DNA from: Thalassoglobus sp. JC818
GTDB taxonomy: Bacteria > Planctomycetota > Planctomycetia > Planctomycetales > Planctomycetaceae
DNA: 64,000 bases
Assembly: GCF_040717535.1 (NCBI RefSeq)
Contig: NZ_JBFEFI010000003.1
Location: 690,001 to 754,000 of the forward strand
Direction of reading: 5' to 3'
In this document: positions 38,301 through 47,234 of the stretch, piece by piece
Layout of the letters: every line of letters begins with the position of its first letter
How positions within the stretch are numbered: position 1 is the stretch's first letter
Translations under genes and position numbers: made by a program
Notes under the pieces: generated by a model
What the model was told of the DNA's origin: nothing
Database searches by the model: none
Seen by the model: only the letters and a program-made list of their open reading frames with translations

Positions 38301-39302
38301 ATTCGAGTCGTTGACGATCAGAATCGGGAAATCGCATCCGGTCGAAATCTTGAGAAGCTTCGACAAGAGGCTCGTCAGAAAGCGACCGGAATCGTTCAGT
38401 CGATCGAAGACAAGCGTTGGAAGCGTGACGGGATCACCAGTTGGGAGTTCGGAGATCTGCCGCAGCAGGTTTCGTTTAGTCGGGGAGGAGTGACGGTCGT
38501 GGCTTTTCCGATGCTCGTCGACCGAGGCGAATCGGTGAGCCTCCGGCTGGCTGAATCACAATTCGACGCCCAGATGCAAACACGTCGAGCACTTGTTCGT
38601 CTTGTTCTGCTTGAAGATCAGAAGCGAATTCGCGAACAGGTCCGACATCTCCCTCGACGTCAACAAATCCTCCTGCAAGCTTCGACACTGCCCGATGGGA
38701 GAAAATTTGAAGAAGAGATTGGTTTTGCCATCGCTCAGGCAGCATTGTTTCGCACAAACGATCTCCCGAGGAATCGCGCGGAGTGGGATGCCCGGCTTCT
38801 TCAAACCCGGAATCAATATGCCGTCGCTGTGCAAGATTTGATTGCAGTGCTTGAACCACTCTTGCAAGGCTATCATTCAACACGACGACTGCTCGAGAGG
38901 AAGATGGCCCCAGCGACGCAAGACCTCGTCCTCGATTTGAAAGATCAACTGGCTGATCTGGTGGCTCCCGGATTCTTGTCCGACTATCCACTCGGCTGGT
39001 TGGGGCAGTATCCCCGGTACTTTCAGGCGATGGAAATCCGTTGGAATAAAGCGACGACGGGAGGCTTCCAGAAAGATCGCACCCATCAACGTCGAATTGA
39101 CGTCTACTGGAGACGCTGGAAGCACGCGAAGGAGCAACTCGGTTCGGCTGTTTCAAAAAACTCTCGTCTTGTTCAGTTCCGTTTTCTGATCGAAGAGTTC
39201 CGGGTTTCGACATTTGCGCAACAACTCGGAACAGCTGTCTCGGTTTCGGAGAAAAAGCTCGACGAGGTCTGGCAGTCAATAACGCAGCCTGCTGGTGGGT
39301 AA
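35373..39302 (+). CDS. hrpA: ATP-dependent RNA helicase HrpA
   Basis: 1309 residues, the full length of HrpA. The DEAH helicase core has GETGSGKST (Walker A), GHTQPRRIAARSVA, DEAH, SATID, and NQRKGRCGRVAPGVCVRLY (motif VI). Helicase-associated and OB-fold regions follow, then the long C-terminal DUF3418 domain typical of HrpA. In E. coli HrpA acts on mRNA processing and on stalled ribosomes. It is a single gene with about 70 bases before the next. Confidence 0.95.
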   Translation: MTAPEVFNSESWITRIDKAMITDRHELRRMVKTVERRANQGQPFDRSLNKLQRKIEQSEAVASTRSDSVPELKFDDALPVSHRREEILKAIQSHQVIVVSGETGSGKSTQLPKICLQAGRGVHGMIGHTQPRRIAARSVAARVAEELGSTVGTQVGYKIRFTDSTSEKTLIKLMTDGILLAESPSDRYFEQYDTIIIDEAHERSLNIDFLFGYLKRILPRRPDLKLIITSATIDAERFAEFFADDDQPAPIIEVSGRTYPVEVRYRPPVDSDEDDVDWHRAAADACEELAAEGPGDILVFMPTERDIRETARVLKGRHFAGDFENRATEILPLFGRLSEKDQNRVFKPQEHRRIVVATNVAESSLTVPGIVYVVDPGTARMSRFSATSQVQRLPIEPISQASANQRKGRCGRVAPGVCVRLYSEGDFNSRDEYTQPEIQRTNLASVILQMKSLKLGKIEDFPFINPPTPSAIRSGVKSLFALGAIDEEEELTSIGKTMSRLPVDPRIARMILSAEEEQSLPEVLIITSALELRDPRDRPIDKQKQADQAHEQFNHENSDFLSLLKLWDFFTGLEKKLSQSKLRKACAQNFLSYNRMREWKDLHRQLRDVAKNNGLKFADRRNNEDAVHRAILSGLLSNVALKGETHEYTGSGGQKLFIWPGSVAFSKKPKWIMAAELVETTKRYARCVAPVQTIWIERAAKHLVKKTYSDPHWHEKSACVMAFEKVLLFGLPIVPRRRCRYSHVDPEFCREQFINQGLMEGKYQSPGEFFQHNVQLKEELVAWQAKLRQGQYFSSEDLEFDFYDQRLPKDIFDGPRFEKWRKVAEEKQPDLLFLQKHHLELTDEHVPRQSAFPDEIRIGTMQLPVQYHLDPGSDMDGVTLQVPVEGLNQLSSEGLFWLVPGLLEDKVAALIKTLPKALRILFVPAPETAKEVVQHLNYGQGDLLSELAVQLRRVSGEHVPVSAFEPDRIPDHLHFNIRVVDDQNREIASGRNLEKLRQEARQKATGIVQSIEDKRWKRDGITSWEFGDLPQQVSFSRGGVTVVAFPMLVDRGESVSLRLAESQFDAQMQTRRALVRLVLLEDQKRIREQVRHLPRRQQILLQASTLPDGRKFEEEIGFAIAQAALFRTNDLPRNRAEWDARLLQTRNQYAVAVQDLIAVLEPLLQGYHSTRRLLERKMAPATQDLVLDLKDQLADLVAPGFLSDYPLGWLGQYPRYFQAMEIRWNKATTGGFQKDRTHQRRIDVYWRRWKHAKEQLGSAVSKNSRLVQFRFLIEEFRVSTFAQQLGTAVSVSEKKLDEVWQSITQPAGG

Positions 39303-39454
39303 GCGGCGGAACGGACGCCCATACAACTCTTCGAATTCGATGCGCTCTCGATGGTGCTTTCGCTCTCAGTCCTGCGATTCGCAATTCTCGGATTCCGCCT
39401 ATAATCGAGTCGTAAAGCAGAACGATTGAATCTCGATTCAGCAATGAGCGGAGA

Positions 39455-40948
39455 ATGGCTGACGCAGCATTTCACCAGCGAATACTCGTGACCGGAGGAA
39501 CCGGCTACGTCGGAGGCAGATTGCTTTCCCGGCTTGAAGAGTCGGGATGTCATGTGCGATGTATGGCAAGGCGGCCCGAGAATCTTGTTTCTCGTGTTGC
39601 ACCGACAACGGAGATTGTTCAGGGAGATGTCCTCGATCGAGATTCTTTGAAAGAAGCAGTTGCTGGGGTACATACAGCGTATTACCTCGTCCATTCGATG
39701 GGGACTCGCAGCGACTTTGAAGATGATGATCGTCGGGGGGCGAAGAATTTCGCGCTCGCATGTCGGGCGGCCGGTGTGAATCGGATCATCTACCTGGGCG
39801 GTCTTGGCAGCGAAAGCGATCGACTTTCCAAACATCTTCGCAGTCGACATGAAGTGGGGGATTTGCTTCACGAGTCAGAGGCTCAGGTGATCGAGTTTCG
39901 AGCGTCGATCATTATCGGGTCGGGTAGTCTTTCCTTCGAACTGGTTCGTTCACTCGTTCGCAAGCTGCCGGTAATGCTCTGGCCGAAATGGGTTTCAACC
40001 GAAGCTTCGCCGATTGCGATTGAAGACATTCTGGAGTACCTCACTCAGGTTTTGAATCATCCGGTTGAGGAGAGCAAAGTCTACGAGATTGGTGGCCCTG
40101 ATCGAGTTTCGTACGGGGGCATCATGAAGGAATACGCCCGCCAGCGAGGGTTGCGGCGATTGGTGATTCCGGTTCCGTTTCTCTCTCCCTGGCTAAGCAG
40201 TTTGTGGCTGGGGCTGGTGACGCCGGTGTATGCAAGGATCGGGCGAAAGCTGATCGAGAGTTTGAAGAATCCGACGGTGGTGACCGACTTCTCAGCTCTC
40301 GACGACTTTGATTTTCAGCCGCGTGGATTCAGTGAAGCTATTGCGAGAGCTTTGGCCAACGAGGATCGTGAAATTGCTGAGACTCGATGGACAGATTCTC
40401 TTTCTTCTGCGGGGCCTGTGAGATCCTGGGGGGGCGCCAAGTTTCGAAACCGGCTGATGGATTCTCGAACTCGCGAGGTTGAGCTCTCTCCTGAGCAGGC
40501 ATTCGCTCCCATTCAAAGAATCGGTGGAAAGACCGGTTGGTATTACGGGAACGTGCTGTGGAGGCTGCGCGGATTCATCGACTTGCTTGTCGGTGGAGTC
40601 GGATTGCGTCGGCGACGAAATCATCCGGTCAATCTGGCTGTCGGTGACGCTCTTGACTTCTGGCGCGTTGAAGCATTCGATCCGCCGAAGCGACTTCGCC
40701 TGGCTGCGGAGATGAAACTTCCCGGAAGAGCATGGCTGACGTTTGATGTCGAAGATCTCGAGAACGGTCAGTGTCAAATTCGACAGACTGCCGAATTCGA
40801 TCCGGTCGGCTTGTTCGGTATCGCTTATTGGTACACCATCTGGCCGCTTCACCAGTTTGTGTTCACCGGGATGCTCAACGGAATTGTCCGCGAGGGCGAA
40901 CGTCTGGCGAAGGAGTCTGCCACAGACGAGTTAACGCCAGCGACATAA
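39455..40948 (+). CDS. NAD(P)-binding SDR protein with DUF2867 C-terminal domain
   Basis: 497 residues. The N-terminal Rossmann domain (LVTGGTGYVGGRLL, residues 11-24; YYLVHSMG) is of the atypical extended SDR/YbjT type. The C-terminal DUF2867 domain starts near 335 (GWYYGNVLWRLRGFID, GDALDFWRVE). Paired SDR-DUF2867 proteins are common in bacteria but their substrates are not known. It is convergent with the kinase gene, only seven bases between the stops. Confidence 0.87.
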   Translation: MADAAFHQRILVTGGTGYVGGRLLSRLEESGCHVRCMARRPENLVSRVAPTTEIVQGDVLDRDSLKEAVAGVHTAYYLVHSMGTRSDFEDDDRRGAKNFALACRAAGVNRIIYLGGLGSESDRLSKHLRSRHEVGDLLHESEAQVIEFRASIIIGSGSLSFELVRSLVRKLPVMLWPKWVSTEASPIAIEDILEYLTQVLNHPVEESKVYEIGGPDRVSYGGIMKEYARQRGLRRLVIPVPFLSPWLSSLWLGLVTPVYARIGRKLIESLKNPTVVTDFSALDDFDFQPRGFSEAIARALANEDREIAETRWTDSLSSAGPVRSWGGAKFRNRLMDSRTREVELSPEQAFAPIQRIGGKTGWYYGNVLWRLRGFIDLLVGGVGLRRRRNHPVNLAVGDALDFWRVEAFDPPKRLRLAAEMKLPGRAWLTFDVEDLENGQCQIRQTAEFDPVGLFGIAYWYTIWPLHQFVFTGMLNGIVREGERLAKESATDELTPAT

Positions 40949-40955
40949 CAAGCTG

Positions 40956-43334
40956 TCAGTCACCCGACGGAGCAGACCATTGGTTTCCCCAACCGCTATA
41001 GAGGTCGTGAAGAACCGCTCTCCAATCCTGAGTTGAACGCGATGGTGGATATGGTGCAGGTGCAACCGGTTTGGCGTCGGTCCAGATGATGTCGAATTGC
41101 CCATTCGGTCGAATCTGTCCGATTCGTGGAGTTTTGAAGCAGTGTTGTGTCGCGGGGTCGATTCGAATTGGTCCCTCGGGTGCTTCCAGTTTTTGGTTCA
41201 GGAATGCTTTTCGGATCGCAGGCGGATCTGTGCTTTCGGCTTGTTCCACAGCTTTGGCCCACAGCTTGATGCCAGCGTACTCCGCTTCCATCGGATCTGT
41301 GATGACATGTTGAGGTCCGTACTTTTTATGAAAGCGAGATACGAACTCTTCGTTCACCGGTGAATTGATCGACTGAAAATAGTTCCAGGCGGCGTAGTCG
41401 CCGACCATTTCATCGACGTTCAACTGGCGAAGTTCTTGCTCACCGATACTGAAAGAGATCGTCGGACAATTTGCTGGAGTCACTCCTGCTTTGCGAAGCG
41501 CCTGGAAGAAATCGGTGTTCGTGGAACCATTGATGCAGTTCAGGATGACATCCGCTTTCGCAGCGACAATCTCTGCAACGACTTCGTCGACGCGATGACT
41601 TCCCAGCGGCAGGAATCGCGTGCCAACGAGTTCCGTTCCCAATTCTTCCAGTTGATCCTTGGCGATTTCGTAAGCCACGCGAGGAAACACATAATCTGAT
41701 CCGACAAAGAAGAATCGACGCCGATTGTCGAATGCGTACGCCCACTTGATGGCTGGCAAAATTTGTTGGTTGGGAGCGGCACCCATGTAAATGACGTTGG
41801 GGGACTCTTCGACTCCTTCGTACTGCAGCGGATAGACGAGCAAATGATTGGATTCTTCGAAAATCGGGACAATCGTTTTTCGGCTCGCTGAAGTCCAGCA
41901 GCCGAAGACCGTCACCACTTCTTCGTCATGAATGAGTCGCTTAGCTTCCCGCGCGAAGACGTCCCAGTCGGATCGTCCATCAGCCACGACTGCTTCCACT
42001 GGTCGACCGAGGACTCCTCCGTTTTGATTCAGTTCTTCGATCGCAAGCAGAGCTGCATCTGCGACGGGGCTTTCACTTTGAGACATCGTTCCCGAGAGCG
42101 AATGCAGCAGGCCGATTCGAATTGGTTCTCCTTGAGGAGGAGTAATTGCTGCAGTGTCAGGATCAGCAGGGTTGCCGGCACCAATCGATTCATTTCCTGG
42201 CGGACGATCCTGGTTTCGATTTGCGAAGAAGGCGAACCCAGCGAGCAGCAACAGCAATCCGGCAGCAAGGGCCATCGGAAGTCCGAACGATCGCGAGCTC
42301 TTCTGGGAGTTGAGAGCAGGTAGTTTCGAATAGCTTCCCGATTGACTCGGAAGTTGAATCCCATGCCCGGAAATTGCCGCAAGCACTGCTTCGAGATCGA
42401 CACGCATCTCGTCGACCGATTGGTAACGATCCTCGGGATCAATCGCCATCGCCTTGTTGATGATCTCCGCACACGCAACAGGAACGGTGGCCCGCACGAC
42501 TCGTGGATCGGGAGGCGGAGCGTGGCAGTGCGAATACATCACCTGAACGATGCTCGTACTCTCTTCGTACGGCGATTTCGCAGTCAGCAGGCTGTAGTAG
42601 GTTGCTCCCAATGAATAGACATCGCTTCGAGCGTCGACGGGTCGAGACTCACACTGCTCAGGACTCATATAGTAGGGAGTGCCGACGACTTGCCCGTCGC
42701 GAGTCATTTGCAGCGTTTCATGCTTCAGGCTCTTTGCGAGACCGAAGTCAGAGATCTTGATTTCGCCTTGTTCATTGAACAACAGGTTGGCGGGTTTGAT
42801 GTCGCGGTGAACCAACCCCAGTCGATGCGCAGCTGAGATCCCCTGACAGGCCTGAATGATGGCGAGGGTCGCATCGCTAATCGGCAATGGTCCCTGCTTT
42901 GAAAGTCTCTCCGAAGCGCTTCCCCCTGAGACCAGTTCCATGACCAGGAAATTCGCAGACTGGTCTTCACCAACTTCGTAGATGGAAACGACATGATGAT
43001 GCTGGAGTTTGCCAGCACTTCTCGCTTCAGCTTGAAACCTTTGGAGGAGAACCGGATCGTTTGCCAGTTCGTTGGGAAGCATCTTGATGGCCACGTCTCG
43101 ATCGATCGACACATCGTGAGCGAGGTAAACGATTCCCATTCCCCCGCGGCCGACCAATTGCCGAATTTCGTAGTGACCGAGTTTTCTTCCGATCCAGTCT
43201 TCGGGACTTTGCGGGGAGAAAGCTTCGTTCGGGCCCGATGACGTCAAGCCACCCGAAATGAACGTCTCTTCATGGATACCTGATTCTGGCTTCAGACTTT
43301 TGTCGGAAGGGGAATCGCTCTCTTCAGGCAACAT
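40956..43334 (-). CDS. Receptor-type Ser/Thr kinase with UrtA/AmiC-like extracellular sensor
   Basis: 792 residues. The cytoplasmic Hanks kinase is complete: glycine loop GRGGMG (62-67), VAIK (Lys84), HRDIKPAN (177-184), DFG (196-198) and MSPEQ. A proline/serine linker leads to one transmembrane helix at about 351-371. Residues about 404-770 match the urea/amide-binding proteins UrtA/AmiC: IGLLHSLSGTMSQSE, FGCWTSASRKTIVPIFEE, YPLQYEGVEESPNVIYMGAA. In other bacteria this domain feeds ABC transporters; fused here it should make a membrane receptor kinase for urea, short amides or a similar small molecule. No ABC transporter is nearby. Ligand and targets are unknown. Confidence 0.92.
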   Translation of the reverse strand: MLPEESDSPSDKSLKPESGIHEETFISGGLTSSGPNEAFSPQSPEDWIGRKLGHYEIRQLVGRGGMGIVYLAHDVSIDRDVAIKMLPNELANDPVLLQRFQAEARSAGKLQHHHVVSIYEVGEDQSANFLVMELVSGGSASERLSKQGPLPISDATLAIIQACQGISAAHRLGLVHRDIKPANLLFNEQGEIKISDFGLAKSLKHETLQMTRDGQVVGTPYYMSPEQCESRPVDARSDVYSLGATYYSLLTAKSPYEESTSIVQVMYSHCHAPPPDPRVVRATVPVACAEIINKAMAIDPEDRYQSVDEMRVDLEAVLAAISGHGIQLPSQSGSYSKLPALNSQKSSRSFGLPMALAAGLLLLLAGFAFFANRNQDRPPGNESIGAGNPADPDTAAITPPQGEPIRIGLLHSLSGTMSQSESPVADAALLAIEELNQNGGVLGRPVEAVVADGRSDWDVFAREAKRLIHDEEVVTVFGCWTSASRKTIVPIFEESNHLLVYPLQYEGVEESPNVIYMGAAPNQQILPAIKWAYAFDNRRRFFFVGSDYVFPRVAYEIAKDQLEELGTELVGTRFLPLGSHRVDEVVAEIVAAKADVILNCINGSTNTDFFQALRKAGVTPANCPTISFSIGEQELRQLNVDEMVGDYAAWNYFQSINSPVNEEFVSRFHKKYGPQHVITDPMEAEYAGIKLWAKAVEQAESTDPPAIRKAFLNQKLEAPEGPIRIDPATQHCFKTPRIGQIRPNGQFDIIWTDAKPVAPAPYPPSRSTQDWRAVLHDLYSGWGNQWSAPSGD

Positions 43335-43459
43335 TGCTCAATTCGCTTTCTCGTCGACACAGAATTCCCGGAATCTGTGAAGCTTCAACACACCATTCGC
43401 CACTCGCAGGGTTTCGAATTCCATTCTCCCACTCGGTGAGTTTACAACTCAAATGGGAA

Positions 43460-44848
43460 TCAGGGGCGATCAACGCTTGAAACTCTTCCCGATGCGGGAG
43501 ACTTTTCGTTTTCGCGAAAACGGTAGAGTGCGGAATCTGTCCGAATCACGAGGGAGTCTTCAAACACGATTGGAGAGGCCATGATCTGGCCGGACAATTG
43601 ATTCTCTGCGATGACGCTAAAGTCGTTCTCCGGGTCGAGTATTGTCACAACGCCTTCCTGGCTGGCAAGAAACAGCTTCTGGTCGACAAGGACTGGAGAA
43701 GCAGAGAAATTCCCACCGATCCGTTCTCGCCAGATTGTCTCTCCAGTTTCTGAATCGAAGCAAGTGGCGATGCCGGTGTCGTTTATTACGAAAATGTTCT
43801 CGTTCACGACAATTGGTGATGGTTTTGTGGGGATATTTCGAGTCTCTTTCCAGAGGACATGGGAGTCCGTGACATCACCGGAACCGTCGATTCTGATCGC
43901 CCACATCTCGGCTTTCATGAACCCGGTCGAAATGAAGATGATGTCGTTCTGGACGACGGGACGTGGGACAACAGAGAAACCCTTGCCGTGTCGGACTCGC
44001 CAGATTTCTTCCCCGGTCTCCGGAATGTAAGAGACGATCCATTGTGAACTCATGCAGATCAACTGCTCGCGGCCCTGAGCGTCAGTGACGAAAACGGGAG
44101 TGTTGTATGACTTTTTCTGTTCGCCGTCCGATGCATCCATCTCCGGTCGGTCAACTTCCCAGGCTGTCTCGCCGGTTTTCTTATCCAGGGCGATGACAAA
44201 CTGTCGGTTGATTCCATCGCAAATCAATACGACGAGGTCTTTGCAGATGAACGGGGAACTGCCCGGTCCCACGCTGTGAACGACTGGAATTGTTCGCTCC
44301 CAGACAGTCGACAAATCGGACCTGTTGAGACAGACCGTCCCGTAGGTTCCGAAGTGGCAGTAGAGAAAATCTCCGTCGATCACAGGGGTTGGAGATGCAT
44401 AGCTGTTAGTCTTGTGAATGGAGTCCGGTCGGTCGATCGTGAACAGATCTTTGACTGCTTCGACTTCTCCGCTTTCGCTGTCAATCTGGATGACTTTTAG
44501 TGTCAGACTCTTAGCGACTTGCTTTTGCGAGAACTGCTTTGGATTGTCACCCGAAGCGAGCAAAAGCTTTTCACGCTCGTCTTCGTCAGGGACGACTTCC
44601 ACAGCGGTCGTCAACCAGATTTTTCCGTCTGCAACCACAGGAGACGACCAACCTTTGCCGGGGAGATCGACTTTCCACATCAGTTTTTCGGTTTCGGAGA
44701 ACGTTGACGGGACGTTCTCTTCATGAACGATCCCGTCGCCGTTTGTGCCGCGAAACTGCGTGACGTCTGCGCCCCAAGCTGTGACGGAAAAGCATGTCAA
44801 CGACAAGCTCAACATCATCAAACTGCAGCTCATGGATTTTCGTTGCAT
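43460..44848 (-). CDS. Exported PQQ-type beta-propeller protein
   Basis: 462 residues with a signal peptide (MQRKSMSCSLMMLSLSLTCF through AWGA). The body is made of repeated propeller blades with the GEtxW-like turns (ETAWEVDRP, GEEIWRVRHG, GETIWRERIGG). It starts with TQFRGTNGDGIVHEENVPST, the standard opening of planctomycete PQQ-propeller proteins. Role unknown, perhaps a binding scaffold rather than a dehydrogenase. Same strand as the DUF1080 gene but separated by about 150 bases. Confidence 0.85.
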   Translation of the reverse strand: MQRKSMSCSLMMLSLSLTCFSVTAWGADVTQFRGTNGDGIVHEENVPSTFSETEKLMWKVDLPGKGWSSPVVADGKIWLTTAVEVVPDEDEREKLLLASGDNPKQFSQKQVAKSLTLKVIQIDSESGEVEAVKDLFTIDRPDSIHKTNSYASPTPVIDGDFLYCHFGTYGTVCLNRSDLSTVWERTIPVVHSVGPGSSPFICKDLVVLICDGINRQFVIALDKKTGETAWEVDRPEMDASDGEQKKSYNTPVFVTDAQGREQLICMSSQWIVSYIPETGEEIWRVRHGKGFSVVPRPVVQNDIIFISTGFMKAEMWAIRIDGSGDVTDSHVLWKETRNIPTKPSPIVVNENIFVINDTGIATCFDSETGETIWRERIGGNFSASPVLVDQKLFLASQEGVVTILDPENDFSVIAENQLSGQIMASPIVFEDSLVIRTDSALYRFRENEKSPASGRVSSVDRP

Positions 44849-45006
44849 TGGTGTCTCTTTAATTCGTTGGGGGCATCAATCGATGTCAAAGTGCCAATTG
44901 AGTGTTCTTGAAATGGTCAGCGCAAATTTGCACGAGCAATCAGAGTGCGAACCAATTCAAGCGAGCGTGCAGACGCAGCAGTGATTCACGTCGAAGAATT
45001 AGCGTT

Positions 45007-45789
45007 TTAGTTCTCTTCGTCCAGAACCATAATCTCGACTTTACGGAACTGAATCGGATGGCTTTCCGACTGGAGTGAAATCGAGCCACCGTCCAGCATC
45101 AGTCCGCCGTTTTTCTCGGCGAGTTCCTGAGCGTGCTCATCGCGATTGTCGAGTTGAGGTTTCTGGTATTCCAGAACAACTTCTCCGTCGAGAATGTGGC
45201 GAATGACTTCATTGCCGCGGACTTCGATTTCGGCAGTGACCCACTGGTCACCGTGGTAAGTTTCTGAGCTTGAGCTGATGCAATGCTTTGTGACCAACTT
45301 GTCATCCATGACGACATTTGTTCCCGGGGTGCACAGGTTGGATGTTGTTCGCTTGTTCTTTCCATCGCCACCGAGCAGTTGGACTTCGATCGATGTCGGG
45401 AAGTCTTGATCTTTGGTCATTTCGCTGGGAGCTTCTCCGTGCACCATCACTCCACTGTTGCGCAAAGCCCAGCCTTCTCCTCCGGGACACTGTTCACCGA
45501 TGAACCGATACTCAACCCGAAACCGGTAGTTGGAGAAATTGTCTTTGTAAAAGAGGTGACCAAACTGACGGTCGAAGCTGTCGTATCCATCATATGAGAC
45601 GGTCAGCAGTCCATCTTCAACTCGGAACGTATTGGCAAAGTTTTCACCCAACTCATGCCCTTTGATTTTCGGCGTCCAGCCTTCGAGATTTTTCCCATTG
45701 AAGAGTGAAACCCATTCTCCTTCTTCGCCGTGAACGGACGTACAGAAGCAGAGCAATGTGAGCACAAACAATGAGCGAGTGAATTTCAT
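45007..45789 (-). CDS. Exported DUF1080 (3-keto-disaccharide hydrolase-like) protein
   Basis: 260 residues from the ATG at 45789, which opens a clean signal peptide (MKFTRSLFVLTLLCFCTSVHG). The single DUF1080 domain begins WVSLFNGKNLEGWTPK and carries the concanavalin-like fold motifs (FRVEDGLLTV, NSGVMVHG, IEVQLLGG). Members of DUF1080 cleave 3-keto-glycosides or bind sugars. Its likely place is the periplasm, in carbohydrate breakdown with the sulfatases of this region. A longer frame to 45852 is not signal-like. Confidence 0.88.
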   Translation of the reverse strand: MKFTRSLFVLTLLCFCTSVHGEEGEWVSLFNGKNLEGWTPKIKGHELGENFANTFRVEDGLLTVSYDGYDSFDRQFGHLFYKDNFSNYRFRVEYRFIGEQCPGGEGWALRNSGVMVHGEAPSEMTKDQDFPTSIEVQLLGGDGKNKRTTSNLCTPGTNVVMDDKLVTKHCISSSSETYHGDQWVTAEIEVRGNEVIRHILDGEVVLEYQKPQLDNRDEHAQELAEKNGGLMLDGGSISLQSESHPIQFRKVEIMVLDEEN

Positions 45790-46067
45790 GGATGATCCTG
45801 AGTCTTGCTGAGCAAATTCGTCTGGCGAGGAGCACATCAATCGAAGATGCAATCCTGCAGAAATGAAACATTTTCAACGGGATCTTCGACGAGGTGTCGA
45901 GAGCTACCGGAGAGTGCGAAACATCATAACTCTCGGAGGGAACGATCAACAACGTTCCGGCAGATTCTGCATCAAATTGCTCGACTTCTGAAGCTCAACT
46001 GGCATTGAAATCCGGGTTTCCGTTACACGTTCCGCCGGCGGGAAAAATGCGTACACAGGTGAGACAG

Positions 46068-46559
46068 ATGACTCAGAAAGCCAATCGACGAAAATTCCTC
46101 AAAACGAGTGCCGTCTATGGAGTCGCAGCTGCGGCTTCCGGCTGTGGAACGATTCTCTATCCTGAGCGAATGGGACAGCGACGCGGCACCATCGACGACG
46201 TCGACTGGACGATCGTCGGGATGGACGCCATCGGGCTGGTTTTCTTCTTCGTGCCCGGAGCGATTGCCTTCGCCATCGACTTCCAGAACGGAACGATGTT
46301 TTATCCCAGCCAACAGCAGTACGCAGCCAACGAAAAACCTCAGCTGAAACAAGTCAGCCTGCCCGAGAAAAACCCTTCCGTCTCGATGGTTGAGCATGCT
46401 GTGGCTGAGGAAACGGGCGAGCAGGTTAGCCTCGTCGAAGGAAATTTCGTTTCGCGCCGATTGAAATCAATCAAAGAATTCTGGACCGCAAAGCGACAAG
46501 CTTCATCAAGTTCCGCTCCGCAAACTCCAGCTCCCGAAACCACCGAGGAAAATTCCTAA
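46068..46559 (+). CDS. Tat-exported lipoprotein of unknown function
   Basis: 163 residues. MTQKANRRKFLKTSAVYGVA is a twin-arginine signal ending in a lipobox (AASG-C), so it should be a folded lipoprotein. A hydrophobic segment IVGMDAIGLVFFFVPGAIAF follows, then a polar, serine/proline-rich tail. AGGTGAG just upstream supports 46068 over longer starts at 46005 and 46047. I recognise no family. Confidence 0.65.
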   Translation: MTQKANRRKFLKTSAVYGVAAAASGCGTILYPERMGQRRGTIDDVDWTIVGMDAIGLVFFFVPGAIAFAIDFQNGTMFYPSQQQYAANEKPQLKQVSLPEKNPSVSMVEHAVAEETGEQVSLVEGNFVSRRLKSIKEFWTAKRQASSSSAPQTPAPETTEENS

Positions 46560-46593
46560 CAGCCTTCCGGGAACGTGGTTCGGCCTCGAGGGA

Positions 46594-47199
46594 TCACTTG
46601 ATTCCATGCTTGTGCAGGGCAGTCTTGAACTTCTCTGCGGTGGTGAACAATTCGACTTGAAGGCCATGCTGTCGGCCGGCTTCGATGTGTCCAGCGATGT
46701 CATCTGTGTAGAGACACTCCGACGGTTCACACTGGATCTTTTCCAATGCGGCGTCGAAAATCGCTGCGTCGGGTTTCGATGCGCCAACTTCGTACGAGAG
46801 AACGAGATCGTCCATCAAGGAGAGAGTCTCGTAGTGTTGGCGAATCCATTCGATATGTGTGACGCAGGTGTTTGAGAGCAAGACCGTTCGCAATCCCCGC
46901 TTTCGTAGATCGCGGAGAAGCGAGTGCATTTCGAGATTCGGTTCGAAGATGTCACCCGCTGCCTGCTGCAGATTGCTAAGAGCAACGTCCCGTCCAAAAC
47001 GCTGCTCCAACTGACGCAGTACGTCTTGCTCAGTCAATTGTCCGCGATCAAACTCCGCATAGATTCCGGAGCTCAGAAAGACTTCCTGAACTTCGTCAGC
47101 TGAAACGTCGAAGAGGGCTGCAATCTGTCGACACATTTTCTCGTGTGAGAAATTCAGCAACACATTTCCGAGGTCGAACAGAATTGTCTTGATCGCCAC
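46594..47199 (-). CDS. HAD-superfamily phosphatase (YihX-like)
   Basis: 201 residues. Motif I is ILFDLGNVLLNFS (FDLGNV, where the second Asp is replaced, as in YihX), motif II is LLSNTC, and the end region is ECLYTDDIAGHIEAGRQHG (motifs III/IV). It should remove phosphate from a small sugar phosphate such as glucose-1-phosphate. I start it at GTG 47199, which has GGAGAAA upstream; the frame extends to 47268, where it would overlap the SGNH gene by 34 bases. Confidence 0.85.
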   Translation of the reverse strand: MAIKTILFDLGNVLLNFSHEKMCRQIAALFDVSADEVQEVFLSSGIYAEFDRGQLTEQDVLRQLEQRFGRDVALSNLQQAAGDIFEPNLEMHSLLRDLRKRGLRTVLLSNTCVTHIEWIRQHYETLSLMDDLVLSYEVGASKPDAAIFDAALEKIQCEPSECLYTDDIAGHIEAGRQHGLQVELFTTAEKFKTALHKHGIK

Positions 47200-47234
47200 C
47201 AGCGTTTCTCCTTCCGCGATTCCAAACGCTGAGG

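Noticed and set aside
38476-39444. Minus-strand open frame of 322 codons
   Set aside because: Antisense to the hrpA 3' half, low-complexity Arg/Ser translation, no ribosome site.
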